DNA from: Aestuariirhabdus haliotis
GTDB lineage: Bacteria; Pseudomonadota; Gammaproteobacteria; Pseudomonadales; Aestuariirhabdaceae
Reading direction: 5' to 3'
Length of the DNA: 60,451 bases
Assembly (NCBI RefSeq): GCF_023509475.1
Contig: NZ_JAKSDZ010000020.1
Location: 1-60,451 of the forward strand
A program made the position numbers and the translations under genes. The notes under the pieces are model-generated. The model had not been told where the DNA came from. It did no database searches and saw only the letters and a program-made list of their open reading frames with translations. Of this stretch, positions 7,304 to 15,243 are shown in pieces (position 1 is the stretch's first letter; each line of letters opens with the position of its first letter).

Positions 7304-8812
7304 TTAAAACATAAGCTCATCAGCTTCAGCCTGATATTTTTCCGCGAAGTTATTCCTTAATACTTCAGGTTCAGGTAGTTGATAAATAACTCCCTCCCCG
7401 CGACCATGCCTACCTTGAGAGACTACGCCCAGACTCTTCATCATTTTCCCGACCTGAGATCGCGCAGCGGCAAGTGAGATTGGTTTATAGCGGCTTTGGC
7501 TGTTTACCCATTCCATGTAACGCTCAACCAAATTTTTGCTAAGCAACCGCTTAGAATTTACCGCTGAGCCAGCGACAGTGAATGGGTGCTCTTTTGCTAT
7601 CTCGTTATAGAAAAATGACTGCAATGGATCGGATGTCATACTTTGCAGTTTTTGGTCGATCGCGGCTTTTGTGGCAGGGGCAAAGAAAGGATTGAAGGCA
7701 CTTATGTCCCGGTTTAAGAAGTAGTGCAGAAGCGCTTTCTCCCCTCCATTGTCCAGCCACTGGTTGTACTGAGTGAAAAAGCCTTCCCCTAATACTTTTT
7801 GCACGTCGAAAACCAGGTAACGCCTGCCAGTGCCAGAAAGGTGAACGGCATGATCTTCATTACCGGCAAATACCATGCGGCTGTAATTCCTTATCGGGAA
7901 CGCATCTACCCCTTTCCTCTCCAATGTCATATAGGGTTCAGTGATCACGGCTTTCAGGGCGTTGGCAGCGCTCTTTTCAGACAGGTCAACTTCATCTGAA
8001 AAGACCAGCAGTTTAGCTTCCAAAATCGCATTAAACCGGGCAGAGGCTTGAGCCTGCCCATTTAATTGCGCGGCATAGGAGCCAAGAATCTTGAGTAAAG
8101 GACGGAAAAGGGAGCCTTTACCAACGCCCTCAATCTCTGATTTGAGCAGAATGGCAACGGTGGGCTTTTCCTCTGGCTTTTGAAATAGATGGGCCAACCA
8201 GTTGAGCAGATACACTTTCGCATCAGGTTCGCCATCACATATCGCCTCAACCAGCTCAAGAAAGGGCGATATATCCCCCTCTTCTGGCTGAACTGAATAA
8301 CCTGTAAAAAGATTCAGCATCCCTTTGGGGCACTGGCTTTTGTTGGGGAAAAAGCCTATTCCATTCTTATAGAACCGCCTTCCCCTCCACTTCATCCAGG
8401 CTTGGGATAAAGTCATTATTCTTCCGTTGAAATTAATGTCTGGTTCAGTTGCCAAAATCATCTCAAAAGCCTCTTTCTTAATAAAAACAAACTCCTTGCA
8501 ATCTGGGAGCATTACCGAAGGTGAAAGCCTTCCGAATGCAGACTTTCCACCTGATATAACCAGGCTGAACTTGTGGTTGATTTGCTCCAGGCGCGCCAGA
8601 TTCTCGGGTGAGATTTTGTTGCCATAGGCATCCAGTTCACCCTTTGTGGATTTATCCGGGGAAGGTATAACGGCAGGCGGGGCAGAAGGTGCCGATTCAT
8701 CAAAAACAGTAGGTATAGTAGGTATAGAGAGACTTTGCGGTTCCACAACCAACTCCCCATCACTTGCTTCAATACCCAGCGTGCTTAACGTCTCAGATAT
8801 AGTCTCAGGCAT
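7304..8812 (-). CDS. SF3-type replicative helicase (DUF5906-like)
   Basis: A 502-residue protein whose C-terminal half is a P-loop ATPase of superfamily 3 or a close relative. It has a Walker A variant EGVGKGSL (228-235), Walker B KLLVFSDEVDL (267-277) with D273-E274, and sensor FAGNEDHAV with N318, followed by an arginine-rich GTGRRYLVFDV. The first 80 residues are acidic and proline-rich, probably a linker. It should unwind element DNA at the neighbouring iteron region. It starts inside the end of the primase gene (8-base overlap), with GGAGG five bases before the ATG. In P4 both functions sit in one alpha protein; here they are two coupled polypeptides. Confidence 0.85.
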   Translation of the reverse strand: MPETISETLSTLGIEASDGELVVEPQSLSIPTIPTVFDESAPSAPPAVIPSPDKSTKGELDAYGNKISPENLARLEQINHKFSLVISGGKSAFGRLSPSVMLPDCKEFVFIKKEAFEMILATEPDINFNGRIMTLSQAWMKWRGRRFYKNGIGFFPNKSQCPKGMLNLFTGYSVQPEEGDISPFLELVEAICDGEPDAKVYLLNWLAHLFQKPEEKPTVAILLKSEIEGVGKGSLFRPLLKILGSYAAQLNGQAQASARFNAILEAKLLVFSDEVDLSEKSAANALKAVITEPYMTLERKGVDAFPIRNYSRMVFAGNEDHAVHLSGTGRRYLVFDVQKVLGEGFFTQYNQWLDNGGEKALLHYFLNRDISAFNPFFAPATKAAIDQKLQSMTSDPLQSFFYNEIAKEHPFTVAGSAVNSKRLLSKNLVERYMEWVNSQSRYKPISLAAARSQVGKMMKSLGVVSQGRHGRGEGVIYQLPEPEVLRNNFAEKYQAEADELMF

Positions 8813-9845
8813 AACCGCCTCCCACTCTCTGCAATTGCTCGTTGGCGTCTTTCATGCCCTCGGGGGGCACATAAAATTGAATCTTCATATCAGGCCTTTC
8901 CATTTCCAAACGCTCAGCCAGTGCTTGTGCAGAGGCTTTACCGGCTTGGTCGTTATCTTGATGAATCAGCACCTCTTTAATGCATTGAGGTACTGCTATT
9001 TGCGTCCATACCGAACCGCCACCCGCAACAACAGCCCAGCCATTGCCGATAAATAGCGATAAGCTCAGGGCGTCCTCGATGCCCTCAGCGATGATTAATT
9101 TCCTGCGCACCAGGTCGACATAAGGCTTGAACGGCCAGACCAGCCAAAGCCCTGCCCCTGCTATCTCCCCGCCTGCCGCTTTCATACTGAATTTGGCTTT
9201 CTTGCCACCGTCCCCAATAAGCACCTGCCCTTGAGCATCCAGAATGATTCGGTGATAGCCCTTCACGGCCATTGCTTCATCGGCATGGCGATACAAGGCA
9301 AGGATTGCGGCTTGCTTCTGGCCTTCAGCTGGCAGAAAACTTAAATCGGGAATACCAGAGAGCCCTGAAAAAGAAATACCACGCGACTCCAGATAGCGCT
9401 GACCAGGCGAGCCCTTGATGGGGATCGCTCTCTGCTTCCAGTCTGCGGCCCTGATTTCCCGCTCTGTGTCGCTCAGAGCCTTGGCCTTCTTGCTAGAACC
9501 TAGAGCCATGGGTTTGGGCGTTGGCCGTGATTCAACCGGCATTCCCAGCCAGTCGATCGCCAGTCTGACGACCTCAATGAAGCCCTTTCCCGTGGCATCC
9601 TGAAGCAACTGGACAGCATCACCATGCTTTTCACAGCCTCGGCAATACCAGGTAAGGTTGTTTTTTCTCGCATCGTAGATAAATCGGTCATTCCCGCCGC
9701 AGACTGGGCAGGGGCCTTGATGCTTAAATGGAGGGAGCGTCAGAAATACGGATAAAAAATGGTAGCCAGATTCACCTTCGAGGCCTTTTTTGGCCTCATT
9801 AATTTCTCGGGCTGATAATTTCTGTCGTTTATTTGCTAAAATCAT
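8805..9845 (-). CDS. P4-alpha-like primase: zinc ribbon plus Toprim
   Basis: A 346-residue primase. The N-terminal zinc ribbon has CPVC at residues 46-49 and CRGC at 68-71 with the P4/DnaG-type GGNDRF motif between them. The C-terminal Toprim domain shows IIAEGIEDALS (E254) and HQDNDQAGK (D297, D299), the metal-binding acidic residues. It should synthesise RNA primers for element replication. It is translationally coupled to the downstream helicase. A roughly 210-base leader upstream (9846-10054) contains a hairpin terminator and an inverted repeat, so expression may be controlled by attenuation or a repressor. Confidence 0.88.
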   Translation of the reverse strand: MILANKRQKLSAREINEAKKGLEGESGYHFLSVFLTLPPFKHQGPCPVCGGNDRFIYDARKNNLTWYCRGCEKHGDAVQLLQDATGKGFIEVVRLAIDWLGMPVESRPTPKPMALGSSKKAKALSDTEREIRAADWKQRAIPIKGSPGQRYLESRGISFSGLSGIPDLSFLPAEGQKQAAILALYRHADEAMAVKGYHRIILDAQGQVLIGDGGKKAKFSMKAAGGEIAGAGLWLVWPFKPYVDLVRRKLIIAEGIEDALSLSLFIGNGWAVVAGGGSVWTQIAVPQCIKEVLIHQDNDQAGKASAQALAERLEMERPDMKIQFYVPPEGMKDANEQLQRVGGGYA

Positions 9846-9906
9846 GTTGTCGAGACCTGCTGCTCACCATTTAAAATGGCCAGCGATTGGTTTTTGATCT
9901 TGTTGA

Positions 9907-9948
9907 AAGCCCCGTAGTGTCTGCCAACACCATGATCGGGGCTTTTTT
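9907..9948. terminator. Terminator-like hairpin in the primase leader
   Basis: Arms AAGCCCCG (9907-9914) and CGGGGCTT (9937-9944), an inner stem GTGT/ACAC, and a TTTTTT run (9943-9948) on the plus strand. Read on the minus strand it has only three Ts, so it is a strong terminator for plus-strand transcripts and at best an attenuator for the primase operon or the end of the alpA-like transcript. Confidence 0.6.
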
Positions 9949-9955
9949 ATGCCTG

Positions 9956-9979
9956 TTAATTATTCGGCTTAATAATTAA
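9956..9979. promoter_or_regulatory. Perfect 9-bp palindrome, candidate operator
   Basis: TTAATTATT, six bases, AATAATTAA. A near-identical palindrome lies at 12490-12517 between the integrase and mutS. It is about 110 bases upstream of the primase start, where a repressor of the replication operon would act. Confidence 0.55.
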
Positions 9980-10054
9980 TGGCCAAAACTCTGAAAAATT
10001 TGCGGGGAGGTTCCCAACTAGGTTGGTCAGCAAGGTACCCCCCCCTCGAACTTT

Positions 10055-10255
10055 TCAGGCAACCGCACCAGGCTCTGCGATCACTCGGTTTCTTTCACGG
10101 AATCTGGCCAATTCGTCATGCGGGATACGAATCGTTCTGCCTGAGCGATACATCACCAGATCGCCCCGCTTCCCCATTCTCCGCACAGTTTTCTCACTTG
10201 TATTAATGATTTGACTGAACTCCTTTACGGTCAGATCGGGCTTTAATTCATCCAT
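10055..10255 (-). CDS. AlpA/excisionase-family DNA-binding protein
   Basis: A 66-residue protein made of a single MerR-like winged helix: LTVKEFSQIINTSEKTVRR (recognition helix region), then KRGDLVMYRSGRTIRIPHDE and LARFRERNR. This is the helix-turn-helix_17/excisionase pattern. In P4-like elements AlpA-type proteins regulate the integrase or act as excision directionality factors. Its position between the integrase unit and the replication genes fits both roles. It could equally be the repressor that recognises the shared TTAATTATT palindrome. The upstream gap (10256-10384) is AT-rich around TTATATTTAAATAA and probably carries its promoter. Confidence 0.8.
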   Translation of the reverse strand: MDELKPDLTVKEFSQIINTSEKTVRRMGKRGDLVMYRSGRTIRIPHDELARFRERNRVIAEPGAVA

Positions 10256-10384
10256 AACATTCTCCAGTGTGATTGGCTTACCACTACTTGCCGTTAAGGC
10301 CTTATATTTAAATAAAGACTATGGATCGCGGCTTGTAATCGTGGGTTTCTTGTCAGCTCACAAGGTTTTTGCGATAGAGGGGTA

Positions 10385-10963
10385 TTAGGATTCATCAGCG
10401 GTTCGCTTGATATGCTTTCGGGCGATGGTGACAGCATCCCCTTTCCCGCCTGCCGCTTTTATCAGTAGCTCCAGGAGGCTCACAAAAGGCCCGTTTGTTG
10501 TCTGACTGATAGGAATCCCAACATCATTTGCGAGATCAGAAGCTGCGCTATATTGCAGGCTGGAAAGCGTCTCGCTGCGACAACTCCGGTTCCAGGCAGG
10601 GCTTCTGCCATCAGCATATACCCGCTTCAGCTCAGGTAAGGATTCAAGCTGACGAACAAAATCAGGGCCTATAAGCACAGCTATTTCACCTTTAGCAGGC
10701 TCGCTGAGCGACGAGGAACGATCAACCCACGACAAAACTTCCCTGATTACTTCAGAGGAAGGCTTGTCATGCTCTGCCCCATTCATAAGCGCTTTGATCA
10801 TGTAGCGCAGCCATTCAACTTTAGAAAATAGCTGTTCCAGGAAGCCCCCCTGCTCACAAATTCCTAACGCCTTTAACGGGAGCTGCTGGTTTAGCAATCC
10901 CTTTACAGTCAGGCGCTCTTCATCCGTGAGAGGGGGATATTCCAAGCCACCGTGTGTATTCAT
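10385..10963 (-). CDS. Unknown protein co-transcribed with the integrase
   Basis: A 192-residue soluble protein with no family I recognise. It is largely helical, with TDEERLTVKGLLNQQLPLKA near the N-terminus, a middle portion containing VEWLRYMIKALMNGAEHD, and a basic end (ARKHIKRTADES). No catalytic signature, signal peptide or membrane segment. Its ATG is two bases after the integrase stop codon, with GTGAG/AGGA overlapping that stop, so it is translated from the integrase transcript. That position suggests a role in recombination, superinfection control or cargo defence; none is demonstrated by sequence. Confidence 0.7.
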   Translation of the reverse strand: MNTHGGLEYPPLTDEERLTVKGLLNQQLPLKALGICEQGGFLEQLFSKVEWLRYMIKALMNGAEHDKPSSEVIREVLSWVDRSSSLSEPAKGEIAVLIGPDFVRQLESLPELKRVYADGRSPAWNRSCRSETLSSLQYSAASDLANDVGIPISQTTNGPFVSLLELLIKAAGGKGDAVTIARKHIKRTADES

Positions 10964-10965
10964 TC

Positions 10966-12252
10966 CTACTCACCGGCACCAGGCATATATTCTGAAGCCC
11001 CCAGTGTATCTAGGTGATCAGCCCATTCCTGGAGCCAGTAGCGGCATTGAGGTTCAAACCTGTTCAGGTCGTAAGTACCTTCTTCCCCTTTACGGGAGTG
11101 CCCTAAAATACACTCCCCGATAATGTTTAGCTGATTAACCAAAGAAGGGTCATCGCTTAATAAGCCAACTCCCGTCCTAACCGTTCTGCGCAGATCGTGA
11201 GCAGTCCATTTCCCTTTTGTTGTAGCAAAGCTCTTTCTTTTGTTACAAACAGCCCAGACCACCGCTCGCTGACGAATATGCTCATCAACTATATTGGGTG
11301 ATGGAAATACGAATTTTTTATTACTGGGTTCTATCCGTGTCCTAAATACAGCAACGGCTTGCCTTGATAGCTGCACAGTCCGTGGAACATCTGTTTTTGT
11401 GTCTCCAAGCCACCAGGTTCCAGCATCAAGATTAATATGTTCCCAGCGAGCACTTACAATCTCCCCGCTTCGGCAACCAGTTAGCAGCATAAGCCAAAGC
11501 ACCGTCCTGACAGAATCTGACATTCCAGAAGTAGGCAGCCAACGCATAAACATTCTTAGCTCGTCATTATCAAAGTAACGCAGACGTTGCTTGCTTGTTT
11601 CGGGCTTTAAACCCTGGCAGGGATTCGCAAACCCTTTAGGTAACCGCTGAACTATAATCGCTTCCTGAAAGGCGTACTTAAGCTCTCTGATCAGTTGCCC
11701 TGAAATAACAGGGGCAGGTCGAGCTTTAATCTTCATTTCTAGGTTTTTAATAGTTTGAGGCGTGATATGGCAGGCTTTAACATCCATTAGACCAGCCAGT
11801 TCTTTGTTCAGAACACGTGCGACTTCCTTTGCCCCTTGGGGCTTTCGATTCTGGAATATATGATTCTCAAGGTAATCATCGACCAATTGTCTGACGGTAT
11901 AGTCCTCTGGCTTATTGGCCTCTTTCTCTAGAAGGTGCGCGGCTTTCTTATCCAGCCTTTCTTGCAAAGGGTCTCCACCCTCACGCCTTACCTTCTTAAC
12001 CTTCATAAACTCTTCGTGCGCTTCTGCAAGACCCATTTGTGGGTATGACCCCAAAGTGATCTGACGCAGTTTTGTGTTATCCGCAGGGTGGCGATAGCGG
12101 TATACCCATGACTTCATGCCATCCTTATAGGCTTTAAGCCTTAATCCTCTAAAAGATGAGCTGTCACTTAGATAATTTCGCCCCCCTTTAACATATTTCA
12201 ACGCTTGGGCAGCACGATCGGTTATTCGTTTGGTATCATTTGAAGAAGCCAT
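10966..12252 (-). CDS. int: P4-type tyrosine integrase
   Basis: A 428-residue site-specific recombinase. It has an N-terminal DUF4102-like arm-binding domain (residues 8-90, with LSDSSSFRGLRLKAYKDG and ITLGSYPQMGLAEA), a SAM-like core-binding domain (115-215) and a catalytic domain. The visible catalytic set is R261 (TGCRSGEI), K286, H352 and R355 (HDLRRT), H385 (LGHSRKG) and Y394 (GTYDLN), so it looks active. The open frame extends to 12336, but the ATG at 12252 has AGGAGG seven bases upstream and matches the family start. It should integrate and excise the element at the ATGATGCA core in mutS. It faces away from mutS. Confidence 0.93.
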   Translation of the reverse strand: MASSNDTKRITDRAAQALKYVKGGRNYLSDSSSFRGLRLKAYKDGMKSWVYRYRHPADNTKLRQITLGSYPQMGLAEAHEEFMKVKKVRREGGDPLQERLDKKAAHLLEKEANKPEDYTVRQLVDDYLENHIFQNRKPQGAKEVARVLNKELAGLMDVKACHITPQTIKNLEMKIKARPAPVISGQLIRELKYAFQEAIIVQRLPKGFANPCQGLKPETSKQRLRYFDNDELRMFMRWLPTSGMSDSVRTVLWLMLLTGCRSGEIVSARWEHINLDAGTWWLGDTKTDVPRTVQLSRQAVAVFRTRIEPSNKKFVFPSPNIVDEHIRQRAVVWAVCNKRKSFATTKGKWTAHDLRRTVRTGVGLLSDDPSLVNQLNIIGECILGHSRKGEEGTYDLNRFEPQCRYWLQEWADHLDTLGASEYMPGAGE

Positions 12253-12353
12253 GGGCCTTCCTCCTACATTTGGGTTCATGGTTAGGGCGGCCAGAGGTGT
12301 TGGAGCACTTCTGGCCACCTGCTTTTTAAGGGGCAATTGCTGCCCTGTTTTTG

Positions 12354-12383
12354 ATTATAGGCACCACTTTGAGCCTTATACAA
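12354..12383 (-). promoter_or_regulatory. Predicted integrase promoter
   Basis: Minus strand: -35 TTGTAT, 18-bp spacer, -10 TATAAT (a perfect -10 hexamer). It starts transcription about 95 bases before the chosen integrase ATG. Predicted by motif only. Confidence 0.6.
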
Positions 12384-12489
12384 TAGCCACAAAAACTACA
12401 CTTTTTTTATGTGGTGTAAATTGTTGAGAATTGCTACGGATTGCTGGACTTTGTATGCCAAAAAAAAATGAAAAAATATTCCATGGACT

Positions 12490-12517
12490 GTTAATTATTA
12501 GAAATCAATAATTTAAC
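12490..12517. promoter_or_regulatory. Imperfect palindrome, candidate operator near mutS
   Basis: GTTAATTATT, seven bases, AATAATTTAAC (one-base bulge in the arms). It shares GTTAATTATT with the palindrome at 9955-9979. It lies 58 bases before the replacement mutS start, where a bound protein could block or set mutS transcription. Confidence 0.5.
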
Positions 12518-12574
12518 CATCAACAAAACACCGTACTTTGTCAGCAATAGAGTCCTATAGGAGCGTATAGAGGT

Positions 12575-15163
12575 TTGGTTATTAAAGGGAAAAAAGATCA
12601 GCACACACCTATGATGCAGCAATACCTGCGCATTAAGCAGCAACACCGAGATGAATTGGTGTTCTATCGAATGGGCGATTTCTACGAGCTGTTTTATGAA
12701 GATGCTCGTCGTGCAGCCGAACTACTGGATATTACCCTTACCGCACGTGGACAATCCGCCGGTGAGCCAATACCTATGGCGGGCATCCCTTTTCATTCCG
12801 CCGATGGCTATTTGGCCAGACTGGTAAAATTCGGTGAATCCGTCGCTATCTGCGAACAGATTGGCGACCCAGCAACCAGCAAAGGGCCAGTAGAGCGTCA
12901 GGTTGTACGCGTACTAACACCCGGCACGGTCACCGATGAAGCGCTGCTCGATGAGCGCAAGGATACCCTGCTCGGCGCACTCCACCAACGAGGTAATCAT
13001 TATGGCTTCGCGGTCCTGGATATCAGTAGCGGAAGATTTCAGGTCAGTGAACTGGAGGGGGAAGAGGCTGTTCAAGCCGAGCTACATCGGCTGAATCCGG
13101 CAGAACTGCTGGTCTGTGACGAGCTGATTCAACCCGAATGGCTGCAGGATCGTAATGGCCTGCGCAAACGACCACCCTGGGATTTCGAACTCGACTCGGC
13201 ACGTCAGGCACTGTGCCAGCAATTCAAAGTTAAAGATTTACAAGGCTTTGGTTGTGACAACCTGACGCTAGGCCTCGAAGCGGCAGGCTGCCTGCTAACC
13301 TATGCCAAAGAAACCCAGCGCACAGCACTGCCCCATTTGCGCAATATCGCCCATACCAACCATGACGACAGTGTTGTGCTCGATGCCGCGAGTCGGCGCA
13401 ATCTTGAGATTGATACCAACCTCACTGGCGGTCGTGACAATACCCTTGCATCGGTCATGGACCGAACTTCAACCGCAATGGGAAGCCGCATGTTGGGTCG
13501 TTGGCTCAATCGCCCACTGCGCAATGCAACCACACTCCAGCATCGCCAAGAAGCGATTGCGGCCCTGCTCGACAACTACCGTTACGAACCTTTGCAGGTT
13601 GTGCTGAAGCAGATTGGCGACATCGAACGCATTCTGGCCCGAGTTGGCTTACGTTCTGCACGCCCCCGAGACCTTGCCCGGTTACGCGATGCCCTGGCCG
13701 TACTACCGGCTCTGCAACAACAACTGTCAGAGATTGACAGCGACGCCCTGACCGCCTTGGCGACCAGAATCGCCGAGCACCCGGAGTTGGTAGAACTGCT
13801 ACAACGGGCCGTTATAGAAAACCCACCCGTTGTTATTCGTGACGGTGGCGTGATAGCTACCGGGTACGATGCGGAGCTTGACGAGTTGCGCGGCATCAGC
13901 GAGAACGCAGGACAATACCTGCTTGATCTCGAGCTTCGCGAACGTGAAAAAAGCGGCCTTTCAACCCTCAAAGTCGGTTACAACCGTGTGCACGGCTATT
14001 ACATTGAGATCAGTCGCTCACAGTCTGAACAGGCACCGGCCGAATACATTCGTCGCCAGACACTGAAAAATGCCGAGCGTTTTATCACTCCTGAATTGAA
14101 AGAGTTCGAGGACAAAGCCCTCAGTAGCAAGAGCCGTGCCTTGGCTCGGGAAAAAGCCTTGTACGAACAGCTGCTGGATCAGCTGCTTGAGCATCTGGCG
14201 CCGCTGCAAGAAAGTGCACAGTCGATAGCCGAACTGGATGTGCTCAACAACCTGGCCGAACGGGCAGACAACCTGAATCTGAGCCGCCCGGAATTCAGTC
14301 GGGCGCCAGGCATCATCATCAGCGAAGGCCGCCACCCGGTGGTCGAGCAGGTGCTGGATGACCCCTTTGTCGCCAATGGCGTGGAACTGACCAACCAGCG
14401 GCGCATGCTGATGATTACCGGCCCCAACATGGGCGGTAAATCGACCTACATGCGCCAAACGGCACTGATTGTTCTGTTGGCCTGCATCGGCAGCTATGTA
14501 CCAGCCAGTCATCTGAAACTGGGACCTGTCGATCGTATTTTCACCCGAATCGGCTCATCTGATGACCTTGCAGGCGGGCGCTCTACCTTTATGGTTGAGA
14601 TGACCGAAACCGCCAATATCCTCAATAATGCCACCGAGTACAGTCTGGTATTGATGGATGAGGTTGGCCGGGGTACCAGCACCTTTGATGGTTTATCACT
14701 CGCTTGGGCGGCAGCGTCTCATCTGGCCAGCGAAGTAAAAGCCTTTACCCTCTTTGCGACCCACTATTTCGAACTGACCGCTCTGCCCGAATTAATACCC
14801 GGCGTTGCTAACGTGCATCTGAACGCCACCGAACACGAGGATAGAATCGTCTTTTTGCATTCAGTGAACGAGGGGCCGGCTAGTCAAAGCTATGGTTTAC
14901 AAGTGGCCCAGCTGGCCGGTGTGCCTCGACAGGTGATCACCGATGCCAGGCAAAAGCTGCAGCAGCTTGAACAGGAACAGATCGCCGCTGGTGAGTCACA
15001 AACCAATACACCTGAAGCGGTCATTAACCCACCGCGCCAGGATGACCTGTTTGGCTCTGCCCTACCCCATCCCGTCATCGAAGAACTGGAGCAGATCGAC
15101 CCCGACAACCTGACCCCCCGTAGCGCACTTGAATTACTTTATGAGCTACGCTCAAGGTTATAA
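12575..15163 (+). CDS. mutS: MutS mismatch-recognition ATPase with element-supplied N-terminus
   Basis: Complete MutS of 862 residues. It recognises mismatches and recruits MutL in methyl-directed repair. The mismatch-wedge motif F36-Y37-E38 (RMGDFYELF), the Walker A GPNMGGKS (616-623) and the Walker B/signature [16 protein letters not shown] are intact. The first 12 codons ([15 protein letters not shown] start) come from the right end of the integrated element; the chromosomal codons left at 3272 read MAAVKDAKSAHTP. Only disordered residues before HTPMM differ, so the protein should be functional. TTG initiation with AGGAG at 11-base spacing and loss of the native promoter suggest altered, probably lower, expression. 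The native start is restored upon excision. Confidence 0.96.
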   Translation: MVIKGKKDQHTPMMQQYLRIKQQHRDELVFYRMGDFYELFYEDARRAAELLDITLTARGQSAGEPIPMAGIPFHSADGYLARLVKFGESVAICEQIGDPATSKGPVERQVVRVLTPGTVTDEALLDERKDTLLGALHQRGNHYGFAVLDISSGRFQVSELEGEEAVQAELHRLNPAELLVCDELIQPEWLQDRNGLRKRPPWDFELDSARQALCQQFKVKDLQGFGCDNLTLGLEAAGCLLTYAKETQRTALPHLRNIAHTNHDDSVVLDAASRRNLEIDTNLTGGRDNTLASVMDRTSTAMGSRMLGRWLNRPLRNATTLQHRQEAIAALLDNYRYEPLQVVLKQIGDIERILARVGLRSARPRDLARLRDALAVLPALQQQLSEIDSDALTALATRIAEHPELVELLQRAVIENPPVVIRDGGVIATGYDAELDELRGISENAGQYLLDLELREREKSGLSTLKVGYNRVHGYYIEISRSQSEQAPAEYIRRQTLKNAERFITPELKEFEDKALSSKSRALAREKALYEQLLDQLLEHLAPLQESAQSIAELDVLNNLAERADNLNLSRPEFSRAPGIIISEGRHPVVEQVLDDPFVANGVELTNQRRMLMITGPNMGGKSTYMRQTALIVLLACIGSYVPASHLKLGPVDRIFTRIGSSDDLAGGRSTFMVEMTETANILNNATEYSLVLMDEVGRGTSTFDGLSLAWAAASHLASEVKAFTLFATHYFELTALPELIPGVANVHLNATEHEDRIVFLHSVNEGPASQSYGLQVAQLAGVPRQVITDARQKLQQLEQEQIAAGESQTNTPEAVINPPRQDDLFGSALPHPVIEELEQIDPDNLTPRSALELLYELRSRL
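12602..12618. other. attR, right attachment site of the mutS element
   Basis: CACACACCTATGATGCA, matching attL 3302-3318 at 14 of 17 positions, with the last 8 bp ATGATGCA identical. It lies in frame within mutS codons 10-15, so both the integrated and the excised junction encode HTPMMQ. The element-side arm is CACACACC. Confidence 0.85.
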
Positions 15164-15243
15164 ACCAACAACTTAAAAGCAACGGCAACTCCTGCTACAC
15201 TAGCCGCAATCTGACCCGTACAGCCTGACCGGAGAGAAAATCC

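Larger units (their letters stand above)
12253..12574. promoter_or_regulatory. Divergent integrase/mutS control region supplied by the element
   Basis: 322 AT-rich bases between the integrase ATG and the mutS TTG. On the minus strand TTGTAT (12378-12383), an 18-bp spacer and TATAAT (12354-12359) form a good sigma70 promoter for the integrase. Inverted repeats: TACAC/GTGTA (12397-12418) and GTTAATTATT/AATAATTTAAC (12490-12517). The ribosome site for mutS is AGGAG (12559-12563), 11 bases before TTG. A plus-strand promoter for mutS must lie here or in the integrase gene, but I see no strong -35/-10 pair. An in-frame stop at 12548 rules out a longer mutS start. Confidence 0.65.
3311..12618. mobile_element. 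9.3-kb integrative element inserted in the 5' end of mutS
   Basis: Bounded by the direct repeat ATGATGCA and by the two parts of mutS. Contents: tyrosine integrase, unknown protein, AlpA-like DNA-binding protein, primase, SF3-type helicase, an iteron-rich non-coding region, SSB, and six small coupled genes including a terminase-small-subunit-like HTH protein and a DUF5681-like protein. All genes are on the minus strand and none belongs to the conserved pncC-mutS neighbourhood of related bacteria. The replication set resembles satellite phage P4 (alpha primase-helicase plus P4-type integrase). No capsid, tail, large terminase, relaxase, toxin or resistance gene is visible. It is intact by every sign I can see. 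I call it a phage-satellite-like element; whether it is packaged is inference. Confidence 0.93.

Noticed and set aside
10966-12336. Longer integrase start at 12336
   Set aside because: The extra 28 residues do not match the P4-integrase N-terminus, whereas the ATG at 12252 has AGGAGG at ideal spacing.
12575-15163. mutS as a truncated pseudogene
   Set aside because: All catalytic and mismatch-recognition motifs are intact and the element supplies a start codon with a ribosome site; only residues before HTPMM are replaced.
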